From positions 1 through 39,110 of the forward strand of contig NZ_BDGB01000097.1 of NCBI RefSeq assembly GCF_002157585.1: DNA of 39,110 nt, read 5' to 3'. The notes beneath the pieces are model-generated. The model saw only the letters and a list, made by a program, of their open reading frames with translations. It had not been told where the DNA came from and did no database searches. Shown one piece after another: positions 8,110 to 16,774 of the stretch. Numbering within the stretch: position 1 is the stretch's first letter; every line of letters begins with the position of its first letter. The translations under genes and the position numbers were made by a program. Source of the stretch: Lentilactobacillus parakefiri (lineage in GTDB: Bacteria; Bacillota; Bacilli; Lactobacillales; Lactobacillaceae).

Positions 8110-8139
8110 ATGCCATTCCCCCAAAGTGATTTTGAAATA

Positions 8140-8173
8140 TATCTGTAATATTTAATCAGATACATACTAACAA
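8140..8173 (-). promoter_or_regulatory. Promoter of the PNAG operon with a short inverted repeat
   Basis: On minus, TTGTTA (8173-8168), a 17-base spacer and TATTAC (8150-8145). An inverted repeat TATCTG (8140-8145) and CAGATA (8157-8162) overlaps the -10 and could be a repressor site. The rest of 8174-8353 shows no gene or clear signal. Confidence 0.45.
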
Positions 8174-8353
8174 ACTCTGGGAGAAATACCATCAACAAGC
8201 GCGAGCGACGCCTAAATATTAGAATCTCTTAATAATTAATGAGACCGTTATTAAATTGGTGCCAAATCGTTTCATCAACACTATGGACAATCCAAAGGGC
8301 GAAACCAACGGATCTTCCGCCAATTTCGTCTTGGTACTACTAATTAAATTATT

Positions 8354-9130
8354 TTATACGCTACGGCGCTTAAAGACGACGTAGCTGATAGCCATAAAAA
8401 TTGCGGTGTAGACTAAACTGCCAATCACCATTTCCGGCGTCGACAGCAAGGTCATTTTGTGAATCGAACTAGACACAAGCTGCTGTGACAGGTTCATCAT
8501 ATTTAACGGGTTCCATTTGAGCCACTCCCATCTGTGCATCAATAGAAACATCACATTGGAAATTATACTCAAGGCAAAGTAGCCAATAATACCGATTGAA
8601 ATTGCTGCAGCAGTACTCTTGAAAATATTGGCTAATAACAACACCAAGCTGAGGACCAGCCAGATCGTTAGGAAAGAACCAACAATGCCAAGCCACTGTG
8701 TCTCAATCACAGAGTAACCCGATTGAAAGGTATCCGTAAGCTTGAATTTGTCGTTAAACAAAACCACTTTCAAAAGCATCGACCACACAAAGCATAAAGC
8801 AAAGAAATAAATCGAATACAGCAGCATGGTAATCCACTTGCTGACTAAGATTTGGCCACGATAATACTTCCGATACAGCAATTCTTTAATTGTGCCATAC
8901 TGAAATTCCATCGCAATAATTGAACTGCAGGCCGCGATCAGGAACAGGACGATCCAGTTAATTCCCGTAAACATTTCAACAAACATCCCCTTGGGATCGC
9001 CCCAATACTTCGGGTAGTTTCTGGTCAGGACACCAAAAATTGTCATGATGATCAACAGCGTCGCTGAAACGGCATAGGTACTCTTCTTATGAAGCAGTTT
9101 AAAAGTTTCTTGTTTGACTAAGGTTATCAT
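8354..9130 (-). CDS. ABC-2 type transporter permease
   Basis: The 258-residue membrane protein has six predicted helices. These include a first helix near 18-35 after TFKLLHKKSTY and a cluster at 55-75, 95-115, 145-165, 175-195 and 228-248. MEFQYGTIKELLYRKYYRGQI (about 74-94) is the typical cytoplasmic loop of BcrB/NatB-like exporter subunits. It lies one base after the ATPase gene, so the two are co-transcribed and probably form one exporter. Substrate is unknown; BcrAB-type bacitracin or lantibiotic self-protection exporters are close in architecture, but no sensor kinase or peptide gene is adjacent. Confidence 0.85.
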   Translation of the reverse strand: MITLVKQETFKLLHKKSTYAVSATLLIIMTIFGVLTRNYPKYWGDPKGMFVEMFTGINWIVLFLIAACSSIIAMEFQYGTIKELLYRKYYRGQILVSKWITMLLYSIYFFALCFVWSMLLKVVLFNDKFKLTDTFQSGYSVIETQWLGIVGSFLTIWLVLSLVLLLANIFKSTAAAISIGIIGYFALSIISNVMFLLMHRWEWLKWNPLNMMNLSQQLVSSSIHKMTLLSTPEMVIGSLVYTAIFMAISYVVFKRRSV

Positions 9131-9131
9131 C

Positions 9132-10043
9132 CTATGACTCCTTTACTTTGTCGTTTTTGAGCAGGTTTAAGAGGGAGGTTTCCAAATCACTGTGGACGTG
9201 TTGGACATCTTCAATTTCAATATCGTTGTCGGACAGTAGTTTGATCACGTCAGCCATCTTGGTTGAATCAGTTTCAATGATGCTCAGCTTATCGCCGTCA
9301 TCGAGCTGGTAACCGTTTTGCGTTAAGATCTCTTTAGCGCGGGTATCATCTGAAGTCTGGAGAACCAACAACTTCTTGCCGCCGCTTTCGAGATTAGCCA
9401 TACTTTCGGTGTAGACAATCTGCCCCTTATCAATAACGACCAAGTCATCGACTAATTTTTCCAACTCACTTAAAATATGACTGGAAATTAAGAACGTGGT
9501 CCCCTGCTTGGCCAAATCCAAAATGATGGTTCGCAGATCCTTGTTAGCCTGTGGATCCAAACCGTTCATCGGCTCATCCAAAATAACGAATTTGGGACGG
9601 TCAACCAGCGCCAAGGCAATTCCAAGCTTTTGCTTCATACCCAATGAGTAGGTCTTGGCCTTGCGGTTGATGTATGAATCCATCTTCATCTTGTCGACGA
9701 TATCCATCAGTTGATCTTTGGAAGTCGATTCCTTTGAAAATAACTGGAGGTGCTGATAACCTGTCAGGAATGGATAAATTCCGGGGTATTCAATCAAGGC
9801 CCCAACCTTATCCATTGCTTTGTGACTGGTGGGCGAAACTGGTTCACCATCAATCATAATGTTGCCGCTTGAGTAATTGAAGAGTCCTAAGACAGCTTTC
9901 ATGATGGTTGATTTACCGGCACCGTTGGGACCAACTAATCCGACAATGTGTCCGGTCTGAACTGAGAACGAAACATCTTTAAGAACCTGCTTGCGGCCAA
10001 AGTTCTTATTAAGGTGTTCAACATTTAATATGGCGTCTGCCAT
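9132..10043 (-). CDS. ABC transporter ATP-binding protein (BcrA/DrrA-like)
   Basis: The 303-residue ATPase energises the adjacent ABC-2 permease. It has Walker A GPNGAGKST (38-46), a Q-loop region around ALIEYPG, the signature YSLGMKQK (131-138), Walker B FVILDEP (151-157) and the H-loop in LISSHILSEL. The C-terminal 80 or so residues form the extra domain common in BcrA/CcmA-type exporters. The degenerate signature (SLGMKQ rather than LSGGQ) is normal for that group. A GGAGGAA site precedes the ATG. Palindromes and direct repeats in the divergent intergenic region (10097-10183) are candidate regulator sites. Confidence 0.9.
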   Translation of the reverse strand: MADAILNVEHLNKNFGRKQVLKDVSFSVQTGHIVGLVGPNGAGKSTIMKAVLGLFNYSSGNIMIDGEPVSPTSHKAMDKVGALIEYPGIYPFLTGYQHLQLFSKESTSKDQLMDIVDKMKMDSYINRKAKTYSLGMKQKLGIALALVDRPKFVILDEPMNGLDPQANKDLRTIILDLAKQGTTFLISSHILSELEKLVDDLVVIDKGQIVYTESMANLESGGKKLLVLQTSDDTRAKEILTQNGYQLDDGDKLSIIETDSTKMADVIKLLSDNDIEIEDVQHVHSDLETSLLNLLKNDKVKES

Positions 10044-10252
10044 GTGTTCCTCCTAGTATTGATGTTCAAGCACAATTCTACAAGTAAAGGGCCACCCATT
10101 TTCATGAATAGCTGGCTTTAAGGATAACACATGTGTTAAAACTTATACAACACCCCATTTCCCATCATTCTCATGAATTATCTGTTATGATGGGAATGGT
10201 GAAGTGAAATCGAAAAGTCTAATCAGAACAAAAAATCGAGGTAACACTGCTT
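10044..10252. promoter_or_regulatory. Divergent control region with a palindrome and two direct repeats
   Basis: Between the ABC ATPase (minus) and the DJ-1-like gene (plus) lies a perfect 14-base palindrome TAACACATGTGTTA (10125-10138). It is flanked by two near-identical repeats CATTYTCATGAAT (10097-10109 and 10166-10178). A TATGAT at 10186-10191 is a possible -10 for the plus-strand gene. The layout looks like a shared regulatory region, but no regulator gene is adjacent. Confidence 0.45.
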
Positions 10253-10939
10253 ATGACAAAAGCTTTAATGGTTGTAACAAACAATCACAAGTTTAAGAAG
10301 ATTCAACGGGCCACCGGAATCTGGCTGAAAGAAGCGACCCATTTCAACAAAGTAATGGTTGATAATGGTATCGATGTCGATTATGTCAGTCCAAAAGGCG
10401 GCTACGTTCCACTAGATCCCTTGAGTTTGGGGACTGATGATATGGATGCGACTGATTGGGCATATTATTTGGACGACACCTTCAGAAATCAGCATCTCGC
10501 CCAGTCGCTAACACCAACTGATGTCAAGCCAACAGACTACCAGGTTATTTATTTTGTTGGCGGGCACGGTTCCATGACCGATTTCCCACAGAACACGGAG
10601 CTAGCCGACATTGCCGAAAAAATCTATGCCAATGGCGGGATTGTGTCCGCTAACTGCGTCGGCGTTTGCGGCCTGCTGCCGATGCGGAAAGAAGACGGCA
10701 CGCGATTTGTTCATGGCCGCAAGCTGACCGCCTTCACCAATGATGAGGAAGCTTTAAACGGTCTCACCAACGACGTTGAATTTCTACTTGAAGATGAACT
10801 CGACAAAGCGGGCGCCAGTTTTGTGAAAGGAACTGCTTTTGAGCCGAATGTCGTTGTTGATGATCGATTGATTACCGGCCAAAACCCCAACTCAGCGACT
10901 GGCGTTGGCGAGGCAATTATTAAGGAACTGCTTCAATAA
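10253..10939 (+). CDS. DJ-1/PfpI superfamily protein (class I glutamine amidotransferase-like)
   Basis: The 228-residue flavodoxin-like-fold protein is related to Hsp31/YhbO-type stress proteins (glyoxalase III or protein deglycase activities have been reported for the family). The nucleophile elbow is SANCVGVCG with Cys135. The conserved acid Glu27 lies in WLKEATHF and FVGGHGSMTD (101-110) supplies the nearby histidine-glycine motif. The large insert with PLDPLS and TDDMDATDW (about 52-70) is typical of the Hsp31-like branch. A second Cys (C139) right after the nucleophile is unusual. GAGGTAA lies before the ATG. It is convergent with the broken sugar porter and shares a terminator with it. 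Confidence 0.82.
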   Translation: MTKALMVVTNNHKFKKIQRATGIWLKEATHFNKVMVDNGIDVDYVSPKGGYVPLDPLSLGTDDMDATDWAYYLDDTFRNQHLAQSLTPTDVKPTDYQVIYFVGGHGSMTDFPQNTELADIAEKIYANGGIVSANCVGVCGLLPMRKEDGTRFVHGRKLTAFTNDEEALNGLTNDVEFLLEDELDKAGASFVKGTAFEPNVVVDDRLITGQNPNSATGVGEAIIKELLQ

Positions 10940-10988
10940 TATGCATCAAGGGCGTTCATTGCCTTTTTAAATATAAGCGAACAGTCAA

Positions 10989-11027
10989 AAGAGGCTGACA
11001 CAGGTGTTGCGCCTGTGTCAGCCTCTT
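10989..11027. terminator. Bidirectional terminator, 16-base perfect stem
   Basis: AAGAGGCTGACACAGG (10989-11004) and CCTGTGTCAGCCTCTT (11012-11027) with a 7-base loop lie between the convergent DJ-1-like gene and the sugar porter. Confidence 0.88.
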
Positions 11028-11077
11028 GATTTGTGTATAATTACTATCCCACAATTTATTAGGAATAGCCCATCGGA

Positions 11078-12465
11078 TTATTTGTTAATGTTTTCTTCTT
11101 CAATGTCTTCCAAACTGCGGCCCTTGGTTTCTGGTACTCGAGAATGGATGAACCAGACACCCAGCAGACAGATGACACCGAAAATGGCAAATACAGCGTC
11201 CTGTGGCATGCTGGCGGTCATAATCGGGAAGAGCAGCCCAACAGCGAAGGAACCAACCCAGTTAGCGGATGAGGCGGCACCGGATGCCCGACCACGAATT
11301 GCCAGTGGGAAAACTTCACCAATCAGCACCCAGGTTAATGGGGCCCAAGTGAATGAATATGCGGCAACGTAAATACTTAGGAAGAAGACGATCAGTAATG
11401 GACTTGCATTTGGTACCAGGAATTTAATAGCAGTTGGTAAAAGAAATGAGAGTCCCATGACTGTCCCACCCAGAATCAGCAGCGTCCGCCGCTTGAACTT
11501 GTCAGCGATTCCTAAGAAGACCAGTGAACCAATGACCAGGATAATCCCTTGAATAATTGGCCACATTAAGGCTGAGTTGGCAGCCGCACCAGTCGCTTTT
11601 TCAACAATCAACGGAATATAATAGAAGATTGCGTTGGCTCCTTGGAACTGTTGGAAAGCCGCCACGCCAATCCCGGCAATTGCCAGGTAACGGTACTTTG
11701 AGCTGAAGACGGTTGCCCAACTGGTTGATTTAGAAATTTTCTTTTCTTGTGAAGCAGTTTCTTGAATCTGATCTAATTCATTATCAATTTCGGTATCATT
11801 TTCGCGGATGTAGCTTAACACTCTGCGTGCATCGTCTGGACGGCCGTTTTTAACTAGGAAACGGGGTGATTCGGGCAGCTTCAATACACCGAAGAACAGG
11901 ATCAAGGCTGGCAGAGCAGCCAGGCCGAGCATTGAACGCCATGCCCAGTTTTCAGGCAGGTCTTTCAAGACAAAGTCCATGACGTAAGATAAGAGCATTC
12001 CAGACACAATCATCGTCTGATTAATTCCCGTCAAACGCCCACGCATCTTGGCCGGTGCCATTTCTGACATGTAGGCCGGTACAAGCGCTGAAGACGCACC
12101 AACTGCGAGGCCTAAGAAGACCCGACACCAATCAGGTAGAACTGACCATCATGAGGCGATACGGCGGATAGCAGTGATCCAGCCATGAAAATCAACGCTG
12201 AAAGCAGGATCATTTTCCTTCGACCCAGCTTATCTGACAGCTGACCGGCAATTGCACCACCAAAAATGGCACCCAGCATCACGGCTGATGTAATCCAGCC
12301 GGTGATTGTGGCATTGCCTTGCAATCCCCAATCAGTTTGTAAGAACGGGAGTGCCCCGGTCATTACCCCGATATCATATCCAAATAAAATTCCTCCGAAT
12401 GAACCGAAGAAATAAATAAATCCGCTTGAGATTTTCTTCTCTACTACAGCAGCCTTTTCCATCAT
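11078..12465 (-). pseudogene. MFS sugar:H+ symporter, one-base frameshift
   Basis: The frame encodes a 12-helix sugar porter of about 462 residues related to AraE/XylE/GalP. It begins MEKAAVVEKKISSG and contains GYDIGVMTGALPF, GQLSDKLGRRK, MSEMAPAKMRGRL, PESPRFLVKNGR, the QQFQGANAIFYY helix and RVPETKGRSLEDIEE near the end. Near 12120 the frame shifts: translation after FYLIGV reads GSS and stops, whereas the other frame continues RVFLGLAVGASSALVPAY. One lost base, probably a C in a GTCCGGG context, explains it. The break falls in helix 4, so no transporter can be made. The start lies among three ATGs at 12468-12460 behind AAGGAGA. A cre-like box upstream fits catabolite control. Confidence 0.88.
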
Positions 12466-12601
12466 CATTCTCCTTTGTATGTTAGACCAATACTTAATTC
12501 GCGATGATTTCCCTAATCCTAAAGGTTGAAAGGGGTTACATAACAAATCAAATAAATACAACCCATTGATTTTTCTACTAAGTTCTCTCTCATACTTACA
12601 G

Positions 12602-12615
12602 TCGTAACGCTTACA
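12602..12615 (-). promoter_or_regulatory. cre-like box upstream of the sugar porter
   Basis: Read on minus, TGTAAGCGTTACGA matches TGWAANCGNTNNCA except for one base near the end. It sits about 140 bases upstream of the sugar porter start, suiting catabolite repression of a sugar uptake gene. Confidence 0.5.
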
Positions 12616-12753
12616 TTCATTTACAGCATCACGTGTGGGCCGCTATCCAAAAATAACCAGCGTCCATAGTTTGTTATGTTAACGGATTCATCCGTATAAA
12701 TCAAGTACCAAAACCGGTTATCATATAAATTTTTCATTTCGACCAAACAAAAA

Positions 12754-12784
12754 TGCATTCGCCCCAGTGTTTATGGCGAATGCA
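12754..12784 (-). terminator. Terminator downstream of budA
   Basis: TGCATTCGCC (12754-12763) pairs with GGCGAATGCA (12775-12784). On minus it is followed by TTTTTGTTT. It lies about 95 bases after the budA stop. Confidence 0.75.
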
Positions 12785-12879
12785 AAAGTTTTACTAATAT
12801 TAGTATTACGTTTACTAAAAGGTTATAAAGCGTTAAATCATGATAACGATAATCGGAATAATTATAATTAACCGTCGAA

Positions 12880-13590
12880 CTATTCGGACTTTTGAATACT
12901 ACCGGCGATATCGTCTTTCGAAAAATCATGCTGCATAAAGTCCTTATCGCTGACCGGCAAGTGTTGTTCGAAGGTATCGAACAACTGGTAGCTGACATCT
13001 CCCTTTACAAGGTGGAAATTCAACACGTGACCGCCAAACTTTCGGTCATCGGAAATGAAGTGGTCATGAAAGCCGCCCACCGCTGCGCCCTCGAATAGTT
13101 GAGGCGCGTAATAGCCAATCAGGGTGCCATTAATCTGATCTCGGGTAAAGACGCTTTGATTTTCAGCAGTTTCAGCCAAAGTATGATAGGGTGGCCGAGA
13201 TTTAACCGCTGCCCGGGTCTGAATATTGGAAAAGGTACCGGTTATTTTAATGGAGAAAAAAGTGTTGGCAGCCCGACTCAACGAGACCAATTGCTTGTTC
13301 AACTCTGCTTGATTCACATTTTCCAGTTCAGCTAGTGGTGTGTAACGGGCAAAGTGGGCGTTGGCAAACGGCATCCTAAACGACTTGGGGGCCAGGGTGA
13401 CATCCCCTGTGGCATGAACGTGATAGGGTTTGCCGTCAAGGATGATCAGCTCGCCATCCAAGCCTTCGCCGGTTCCAATCCCGGTATCGCCGTGTTTTAA
13501 GAGCTCACTCATTGTGATTGTTCCCTTTAACAATCCAGGAACCAGTAGTGCCAGCGTTCCGTGTTGATATAGCGTGATATGATTAACCAT
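12880..13590 (-). CDS. budA: Alpha-acetolactate decarboxylase
   Basis: This cytoplasmic Zn enzyme converts alpha-acetolactate to acetoin, draining excess pyruvate and sparing branched-chain synthesis. It has 236 residues, the normal family length. MSELLKHGDTGIGT (27-40) and LDGELIILDGKPYHV (44-58) are the typical N-terminal blocks. The Zn ligands are His175 and His177 in GGFHDHFISDD and His188 in KFGGHVL; Glu43 and Glu47 lie in the expected loop. The C-terminal tail (KDDIAGSIQKSE) is intact. It stands alone, without an acetolactate synthase gene nearby, as is common in lactobacilli. A GGGGGT site lies before the ATG. Confidence 0.93.
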   Translation of the reverse strand: MVNHITLYQHGTLALLVPGLLKGTITMSELLKHGDTGIGTGEGLDGELIILDGKPYHVHATGDVTLAPKSFRMPFANAHFARYTPLAELENVNQAELNKQLVSLSRAANTFFSIKITGTFSNIQTRAAVKSRPPYHTLAETAENQSVFTRDQINGTLIGYYAPQLFEGAAVGGFHDHFISDDRKFGGHVLNFHLVKGDVSYQLFDTFEQHLPVSDKDFMQHDFSKDDIAGSIQKSE

Positions 13591-13745
13591 GTTAAGACCC
13601 CCCTGTATGTAATGTGTTGAACCTTTACTTTATATGGTAGCACTTCACACAGAATGTAAGGCAATAATTCCGGCAAGTTTGTGAATCATCACAGAATTCC
13701 GTTTCAAGTTATGATAGAATTTTTAAAAAAGATGAGGTACTTTCG

Positions 13746-14426
13746 ATGAAATATCCAACACTGCTATTTGATGTAGACGACACACTATTAAACTTTCAAG
13801 CCGCCGAGCATGACGCGATCCAAAAACTATTTCAAGCTGTCGGCCAGCCACTGACCACGGACATCTATGCCGACTATCACCAGTCCAATGAGCAGCTTTG
13901 GTAGCAATATGAATTAGGCGAAATTAGCCGAGAGACGCTGTTGAACACCCGTTTTCAACGCTTTTTTGCCAACTATGGTCAAACAATTGATGGCAAAGCT
14001 TACGAACAACAGTACCGCAGCTTTCTTGCCGAAGGTCACAGTCCAATGCCTCAGGCCAAGCAGCTGTTAGCCGACCTCAGTTCCACTCACGATCTGTATG
14101 TAGTGACCAACGGGATCGCCAAGACTCAACATCGGCGCTTAAACGAATCCGGCTTAGCCCCCTACTTCACGACTATTTTCGCATCGGAAACGGTCGGGGT
14201 CCAAAAGCCCAACCGGGGATTTTTTGACTACGTTGCTCACCAAATTAACGGATTCTCTAAGAATCAATCACTGGTCATTGGCGATTCGCTGACCTCTGAT
14301 ATTAAGGGTGCCAGTTCGTACGGGATCAATTCAGTGTGGTTTAACCCAGCTCATAAGGCCAACACTGTCAAAATCAAACCGACCTACGAGATTGATCAGC
14401 TTCTACACTTAGAAACGATTGTTTAA
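13746..14426 (+). pseudogene. HAD-family phosphatase (YjjG-like), interrupted by an in-frame TAG
   Basis: From the ATG at 13746 (GATGAGGT upstream) the frame encodes a HAD hydrolase of about 226 residues. Codon 53 (13902-13904) is TAG. The catalytic aspartates D9 and D11 lie in LFDVDDTLL before the stop. Motif II (VVTNG) and motif III/IV (VGVQKPNRGFF, VIGDSLTSDIKGA) lie after it. A CAG-to-TAG or AAG-to-TAG change between LW and QYELGEISR explains the break. The remaining downstream start (13941) would give a protein without the nucleophile aspartate. Family members dephosphorylate (deoxy)nucleoside monophosphates. As it stands the gene should be inactive. Confidence 0.87.
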
Positions 14427-14445
14427 TTGAATGATCATTAAAAGT

Positions 14446-14496
14446 CTGCGCGATGCGGACAGACCGTTAACTGGTCCGTCCGGCGCAGCTTTTTTA
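14446..14496 (+). terminator. Terminator after the HAD gene
   Basis: CTGCGC (14446-14451) pairs with GCGCAG (14483-14488). An inner stem GGACAGACC/GGTCCGTCC has one mismatch, and a run of T follows. Confidence 0.8.
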
Positions 14497-14531
14497 CTTG
14501 CCTGGTATGTTATATAAGCTAACATAATATC

Positions 14532-14560
14532 TTGTATCCCATTAATTATTAACCTATACT
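14532..14560 (+). promoter_or_regulatory. Promoter of the MHS-type transporter
   Basis: TTGTAT (14532-14537), a 17-base spacer and TATACT (14555-14560). An inverted repeat TATGTTA/TAACATA lies just upstream (about 14507-14527) and may be a regulator site. Confidence 0.55.
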
Positions 14561-14628
14561 ATGTAATTAATTAGAGAATGTCTAATTGATTTTTAATCTG
14601 GTTTCTGAATTAAAGAGGAGGTTCCAGC

Positions 14629-15969
14629 ATGCAACGATACAGCCAAAAACGAATTACAAGCAATATCATTAAAGGTTCTTTAGGCAATATAATTGAATGG
14701 TTTGACTGGTATATTTATGCATCCTTTGCGATTTACTTCGCCGGTTCATTTTTCCCAGACGGTGACCAGACTGTTGAACTGCTGAGCGCAGCCGCTATTT
14801 TTGCGGTTGGCTTTCTGATGCGGCCGTTTGGTAGCTTTATCATGGGTAAATACGCTGATAAAAGAGGCCGCCGAGCCGCCCTAACACTCTCTGTCAGCAT
14901 CATAGCAACCGGCTCACTGCTGATTGCCTTGATTCCAACTTACAGGACAATCGGTGTTTTCGCGCCGTTGCTGCTGGTCTGTATTCGTTTGGTCCAAGGA
15001 TTATCACTTGGCGGCGAATATGGCATTTCTGCCACCTATCTGTCAGAGATGGCAACCGCTGGACGTCGCGGATATTATGCATCCTTTCAATATGTCACCT
15101 TAATCAGCGGCCAGCTGATTGCCTTAATCGTCCAAATCATTCTGCAGGCCATGCTCTCGGATGTGCAGCTGCGGGCATTTGGTTGGCGGATTCCCTTCGC
15201 CATTGGGGCGGTTGGGGCAGTCATCGTCTTATACCTGCGACTTTCAATGGATGAAACCACTCAATTTAAAACGACTGAGAAAACCAAGGCCAAAAGAGGA
15301 TCCCTGCGAGAATTAGCCAAATATCCGAATCAAGTTTTGACAGTCATTGGACTAACCTTTGGTGGAACGATTGCCTTTTACACCTACACGACCTATATGC
15401 AGAAATACATGATTAACTCACTGGGTTTGGCACCAAAGCTGGTCACGATAATCAACTTTATGGCGCTACTGATTTTCATGGCTGCCCAACCTCTGTTTGG
15501 CCACATTTCTGACAAAATCGGGCGCAAACCGTTACTGTATTGGTTCGGGATTGGCGGAACAATTCTAACGCTCCCAATCTTTCTTGGCTTAAAGTCCTTT
15601 GACAGCCCCATCGCTTCATTCCTATTGATGTTAAGCGGCCTATTGATTGTTAGCGGGTACACTTCAATTAACGCGATCGTAAAAGCCGAGTTATTTCCAA
15701 CTGAAATTCGGGCGCTGGGAGTCGGCTTTCCCTATGGACTGACTGTCGCCATCTTTGGCGGTAGCGTTGAATACATCGCCCTGTGGCTCAAACATATCGG
15801 CCACGAAGATTGGTTCTTCTATTATGTATCGGCAGCAGCATTTGTCAGTTTCCTGGTGTACGCACGGATGCTGGAAACTTCCAAGCACTCAAAGCTCGAA
15901 GAATCTTCAGTAGCTGTGGAACCTGAACAGCCACAAGGCCACACCGTCAGTGCGCCAAAAGACCACTAA
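14629..15969 (+). CDS. MFS transporter of the metabolite:H+ symporter (MHS) family
   Basis: The 446-residue, 12-helix transporter is related to KgtP/ProP/ShiA. GNIIEWFDWYIYA (about 19-31) is the diagnostic first-helix motif of the MHS family. GKYADKRGRRAAL (about 74-86) is the MFS loop 2-3 motif, RLVQGLSLGGEYG (about 120-132) is the helix 4 signature and GHISDKIGRKP the repeat in the second half. Likely substrates are organic acids, proline/betaine or aromatic acids; the sequence does not settle which. It follows GAGGAGG 8 bases before the ATG and has its own promoter. The C-terminal tail of about 35 residues is hydrophilic. Confidence 0.87.
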   Translation: MQRYSQKRITSNIIKGSLGNIIEWFDWYIYASFAIYFAGSFFPDGDQTVELLSAAAIFAVGFLMRPFGSFIMGKYADKRGRRAALTLSVSIIATGSLLIALIPTYRTIGVFAPLLLVCIRLVQGLSLGGEYGISATYLSEMATAGRRGYYASFQYVTLISGQLIALIVQIILQAMLSDVQLRAFGWRIPFAIGAVGAVIVLYLRLSMDETTQFKTTEKTKAKRGSLRELAKYPNQVLTVIGLTFGGTIAFYTYTTYMQKYMINSLGLAPKLVTIINFMALLIFMAAQPLFGHISDKIGRKPLLYWFGIGGTILTLPIFLGLKSFDSPIASFLLMLSGLLIVSGYTSINAIVKAELFPTEIRALGVGFPYGLTVAIFGGSVEYIALWLKHIGHEDWFFYYVSAAAFVSFLVYARMLETSKHSKLEESSVAVEPEQPQGHTVSAPKDH

Positions 15970-16060
15970 CAATCAAAGGGCAACTTCCTTGCTACCGTCT
16001 CCTAGAATCAGGTAAACTGATGATGAATTCGAATTCAACTTAATTCTGGGAGGTAATCTG

Positions 16061-16539
16061 ATGGCAGACAAGTATGATTTTCCAAAGACACGGGCACAAC
16101 TCAATCAATTAGTTGCTGACCTTAGCCAATTGCAGACCAACATCCAACAAACTCACTGGTACATGCGTGGCGAGAACTTCTTTCGCCTGCATCCACTGAT
16201 GGACGATTACAATGATCAGTTAGCCGATCAACTGGATAACGTAGCCGAGCGATTGATCGCAATCAACGGATCACCGTTCGCAACCACTCACGAGTTCATT
16301 GACAACACCGGCTTACCGGACGAAAAGGTTACCTGGGATCAATTAACCATGCGTGATTTCATGCAGCGGCTGGTTGATCAATTCAAGTATTTGCGTGACC
16401 AATATCAAAGGGAATCGAAGTCACTGACGAAGAAAAGGACTTTCCAACTCAAGATATGCTCAACGGCTTTAAGGAAGATATTGATAAGAATATCTGGATG
16501 ATTAACGCTTACCTGGGTAAGGGGCCTTACGACGAATAA
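16061..16539 (+). pseudogene. dps: Dps-type ferritin-like protein, one-base frameshift near the C-terminus
   Basis: Dps proteins form 12-mers that oxidise Fe2+ and shield DNA. The N-terminal 115 or so codons are normal. They include the inter-subunit ferroxidase ligands His32 (THWYMRG), His44 (FRLHPLMDDY), Asp59 and Glu63 (QLDNVAER). After LRDQYQ, near 16408, the frame slips. The uninterrupted frame gives a 146-residue chimera ending in LRKILIRISG. The +1-corrected frame gives GIEVTDEEKDFPTQDMLNGF and then ...NIWMINAYLGKGPYDE to a TAA at 16539, the proper Dps C-terminus. Loss of one A from an A-run (CAAAAGGG to CAAAGGG) explains this. The last helix would be lost. A homopolymer sequencing error is a serious alternative. 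Confidence 0.85.
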
Positions 16540-16565
16540 TCATGAATCTAAATACACACGAGGGA

Positions 16566-16726
16566 GAGTGGGACTTAAAGCGGTTAGTTTCCAGAATATA
16601 AGCCAGCAATCTGAATATCCCGGGTTTGGATATTTAGATTGCTGGCTTATATGGCCGGAAACTGCTTTAATTCCCACGTTTCTGCTATGGAACATTCGAA
16701 ATGATAAAGTACGGGTGAGACGATAA
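16566..16726 (+). repeat. Dispersed repeat, copy A, with an inserted 83-base hairpin arm
   Basis: Bases 16566-16592 and 16676-16726 together match the 79-base repeat at 24484-24562 (opposite strand). The first block is identical except for one missing base; the second matches at 41 of 51 positions. Between them lies an extra segment (16593-16675) containing 17-base perfect arms (16596-16612 and 16636-16652) and an inverted partial copy of the first block (GGAAACTGCTTTAATTCCC). As a result 16568-16677 forms a long imperfect palindrome. It fills the gap between dps and the aldo/keto reductase and may also terminate dps transcripts. Confidence 0.8.
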
Positions 16727-16774
16727 TTATTTTTTAGCCCTATTTTGGTAGTACGACAATAGGAGGAATAAATT

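Larger units (their letters stand above)
12466..12879. other. Intergenic region between sugar porter and BudA
   Basis: This holds the leader and cre-like box of the sugar porter, the terminator of budA (12754-12784) and a 12-base palindrome ACTAATATTAGT (12793-12804). I see no gene in it. Confidence 0.6.

Noticed and set aside
8354-10043. BceAB-type antimicrobial peptide resistance module
   Set aside because: The permease has six helices without a large extracellular domain and there is no two-component system next to it.
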